Below the pieces are notes generated by a model. It ran no database searches, was not told where the DNA came from, and worked only from the letters and a program-made list of their open reading frames with translations. From positions 1 to 5,248 of the forward strand of contig CAIZYO010000152.1 in NCBI GenBank assembly GCA_903937225.1: a DNA stretch of 5,248 nucleotides, given 5' to 3'. A program made the translations under genes and the position numbers. Shown here piece by piece: positions 4,591-5,248 of the stretch; positions within the stretch are counted from its first letter, which is position 1, and every line of letters begins with the position of its first letter. The DNA comes from an uncultured Chloroflexota bacterium. Lineage in GTDB: Bacteria > Chloroflexota > Limnocylindria > Limnocylindrales > Limnocylindraceae.

Positions 4591-4596
4591 ATTCTA
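4591..4596 (-). promoter_or_regulatory. -10 box of a probable leaderless promoter for the lipoprotein cyclophilin
   Basis: The minus strand reads TAGAAT, then 6 bases (GTCCAC), then the ATG at 4584. The spacing is identical to that before the membrane-protein gene. The box lies in the 22-base gap after the HisA-like stop, so any -35 element would fall inside that gene's last codons; none is convincing. The gene may also be transcribed from the upstream operon, but no ribosome site would then be available. Confidence 0.55.
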
Positions 4597-4606
4597 CGCG
4601 AACGTT

Positions 4607-5248
4607 CTATCCCGCTTGGTTGGCGATCGCTTGCGCCTCTTCAAAGTCAATGGCGCCTGAGAGGAGTGCTTCGCCAAGGATCAGCGCGCTCACCCCCGCA
4701 TCGCGGAGACGACGCACGCCATCAAGATCGGTGACGCCGCCGGCAACACTCACCTCAATGGATGGGTATCGCTGACCGATCTCGCTCAGGCGGCTGAGTT
4801 CGCTCGTGCCACCGCCGTGGCTCATCACCACGCGGCTGATTCCTGCCGCAACGAGCTGCTGCAGCAGGTCGTCGAGTGACGGCTGCACCGCGCGCTTCCA
4901 TGGAAATTGCGAGAGTCGCTCTGGGCGTGGGTCAAGACCAACGGCGAGCCACGCACCTGCCGCGCGCGCGCACGCAACGAGAAGCTCTGGCTCATCAAGA
5001 AGGGAGGCACCCACAACCACGCGTGTGGCACCCGTCGCGAAGACGATCTGGATTGCTTCCGGAGAGTCCACGCCGCCCGCTACTTGAAGTGGTGTGGCAA
5101 CGAGACCCGCGACTGCGCCGATCGCCGCAAGATTTTGTGGCGCGCCAGCCCGTGCACCGTCAAAGTCCACAAGGTGAATCAGCGTGGCGCCGTGATCCAC
5201 AAAGTGACGTGCGATTCGTGCGGGCTGGTCTGTTGGTGCGCCAACGCC
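4607..5248 (-). CDS. hisA: HisA-family TIM-barrel protein (ProFAR isomerase-like), 5' part outside the window
   Basis: The frame is open to the window edge, so 213 C-terminal residues are visible and about 30 N-terminal ones are missing; the internal GTG at 5200 is not the likely start. HisA, or the dual HisA/TrpF enzyme PriA of actinobacteria, isomerises ProFAR to PRFAR in histidine synthesis. Family marks, numbered from the first visible residue, are HLVDFDGARAG (25-35), QVAGGVDS (55-62), RVVVGAS (76-82), VGLDPR (103-108), the FPW Trp (115-117), AGGVTDL (169-175) and LILGEAL (189-195). It is divergent at key places: HGGGT (144-148) stands where the family has D-x-D-G-T with the catalytic Asp, GGVDS replaces GGGIRS, and AGGV replaces SGGV. 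It may be a true but unusual HisA or a paralogue with another role. The N-terminal catalytic Asp cannot be seen. The lipoprotein cyclophilin follows after 22 bases. Confidence 0.8.
   Translation of the reverse strand, partial: GVGAPTDQPARIARHFVDHGATLIHLVDFDGARAGAPQNLAAIGAVAGLVATPLQVAGGVDSPEAIQIVFATGATRVVVGASLLDEPELLVACARAAGAWLAVGLDPRPERLSQFPWKRAVQPSLDDLLQQLVAAGISRVVMSHGGGTSELSRLSEIGQRYPSIEVSVAGGVTDLDGVRRLRDAGVSALILGEALLSGAIDFEEAQAIANQAG

Overview
The window is GC-rich and gene-dense. It uses GTG starts and 4-base GTGA gene overlaps, has TAnnnT-type -10 boxes without clear -35 boxes, and carries a secreted HNH nuclease of a type common in actinobacteria. I infer a high-GC actinobacterium (Actinomycetota). 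This rests on style and family resemblance, not on a marker gene.

Left part, plus strand (1-2532): three genes appear to form one translationally coupled operon. They are an unrecognised protein whose C-terminus looks like a PD-(D/E)XK nuclease fold, a two-hotdog acyl-ACP-thioesterase-like protein, and a secreted HNH (DUF1524/GmrSD-C-like) nuclease. Both junctions are GTGA overlaps. The operon's promoter lies outside the window, and the first gene may start upstream of base 1.

Centre, minus strand (2536-3413): a small two-helix membrane protein with a very basic tail ends 3 bases from the HNH gene, tail to tail. Upstream of it are a tRNA-Arg(CCG) with encoded CCA and a stretch of about 290 bases without a recognisable protein. 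That stretch carries its own promoter (TTGGAA-N17-TATCCT), several hairpins and a good intrinsic terminator, all on the minus strand. It looks like an independent transcription unit of about 160 nt: a candidate small RNA that I cannot assign to a known family.

Right part, minus strand (3414-5248): a HisA-family TIM barrel, cut by the window edge, is followed by a lipoprotein cyclophilin and then a cytosolic cyclophilin. The two cyclophilins look like a tandem duplication split into an exported and a cytosolic copy. The HisA-like protein has Gly where the family has its catalytic Asp in the D-G-T motif.

The same -10 hexamer, TAGAAT, lies before three minus-strand genes. In two of them it sits exactly 6 bases before the ATG, with no Shine-Dalgarno sequence, which points to leaderless mRNAs. 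The third precedes a 5' UTR of about 50 nt with a hairpin. I see no mobile element, CRISPR array or replication origin.
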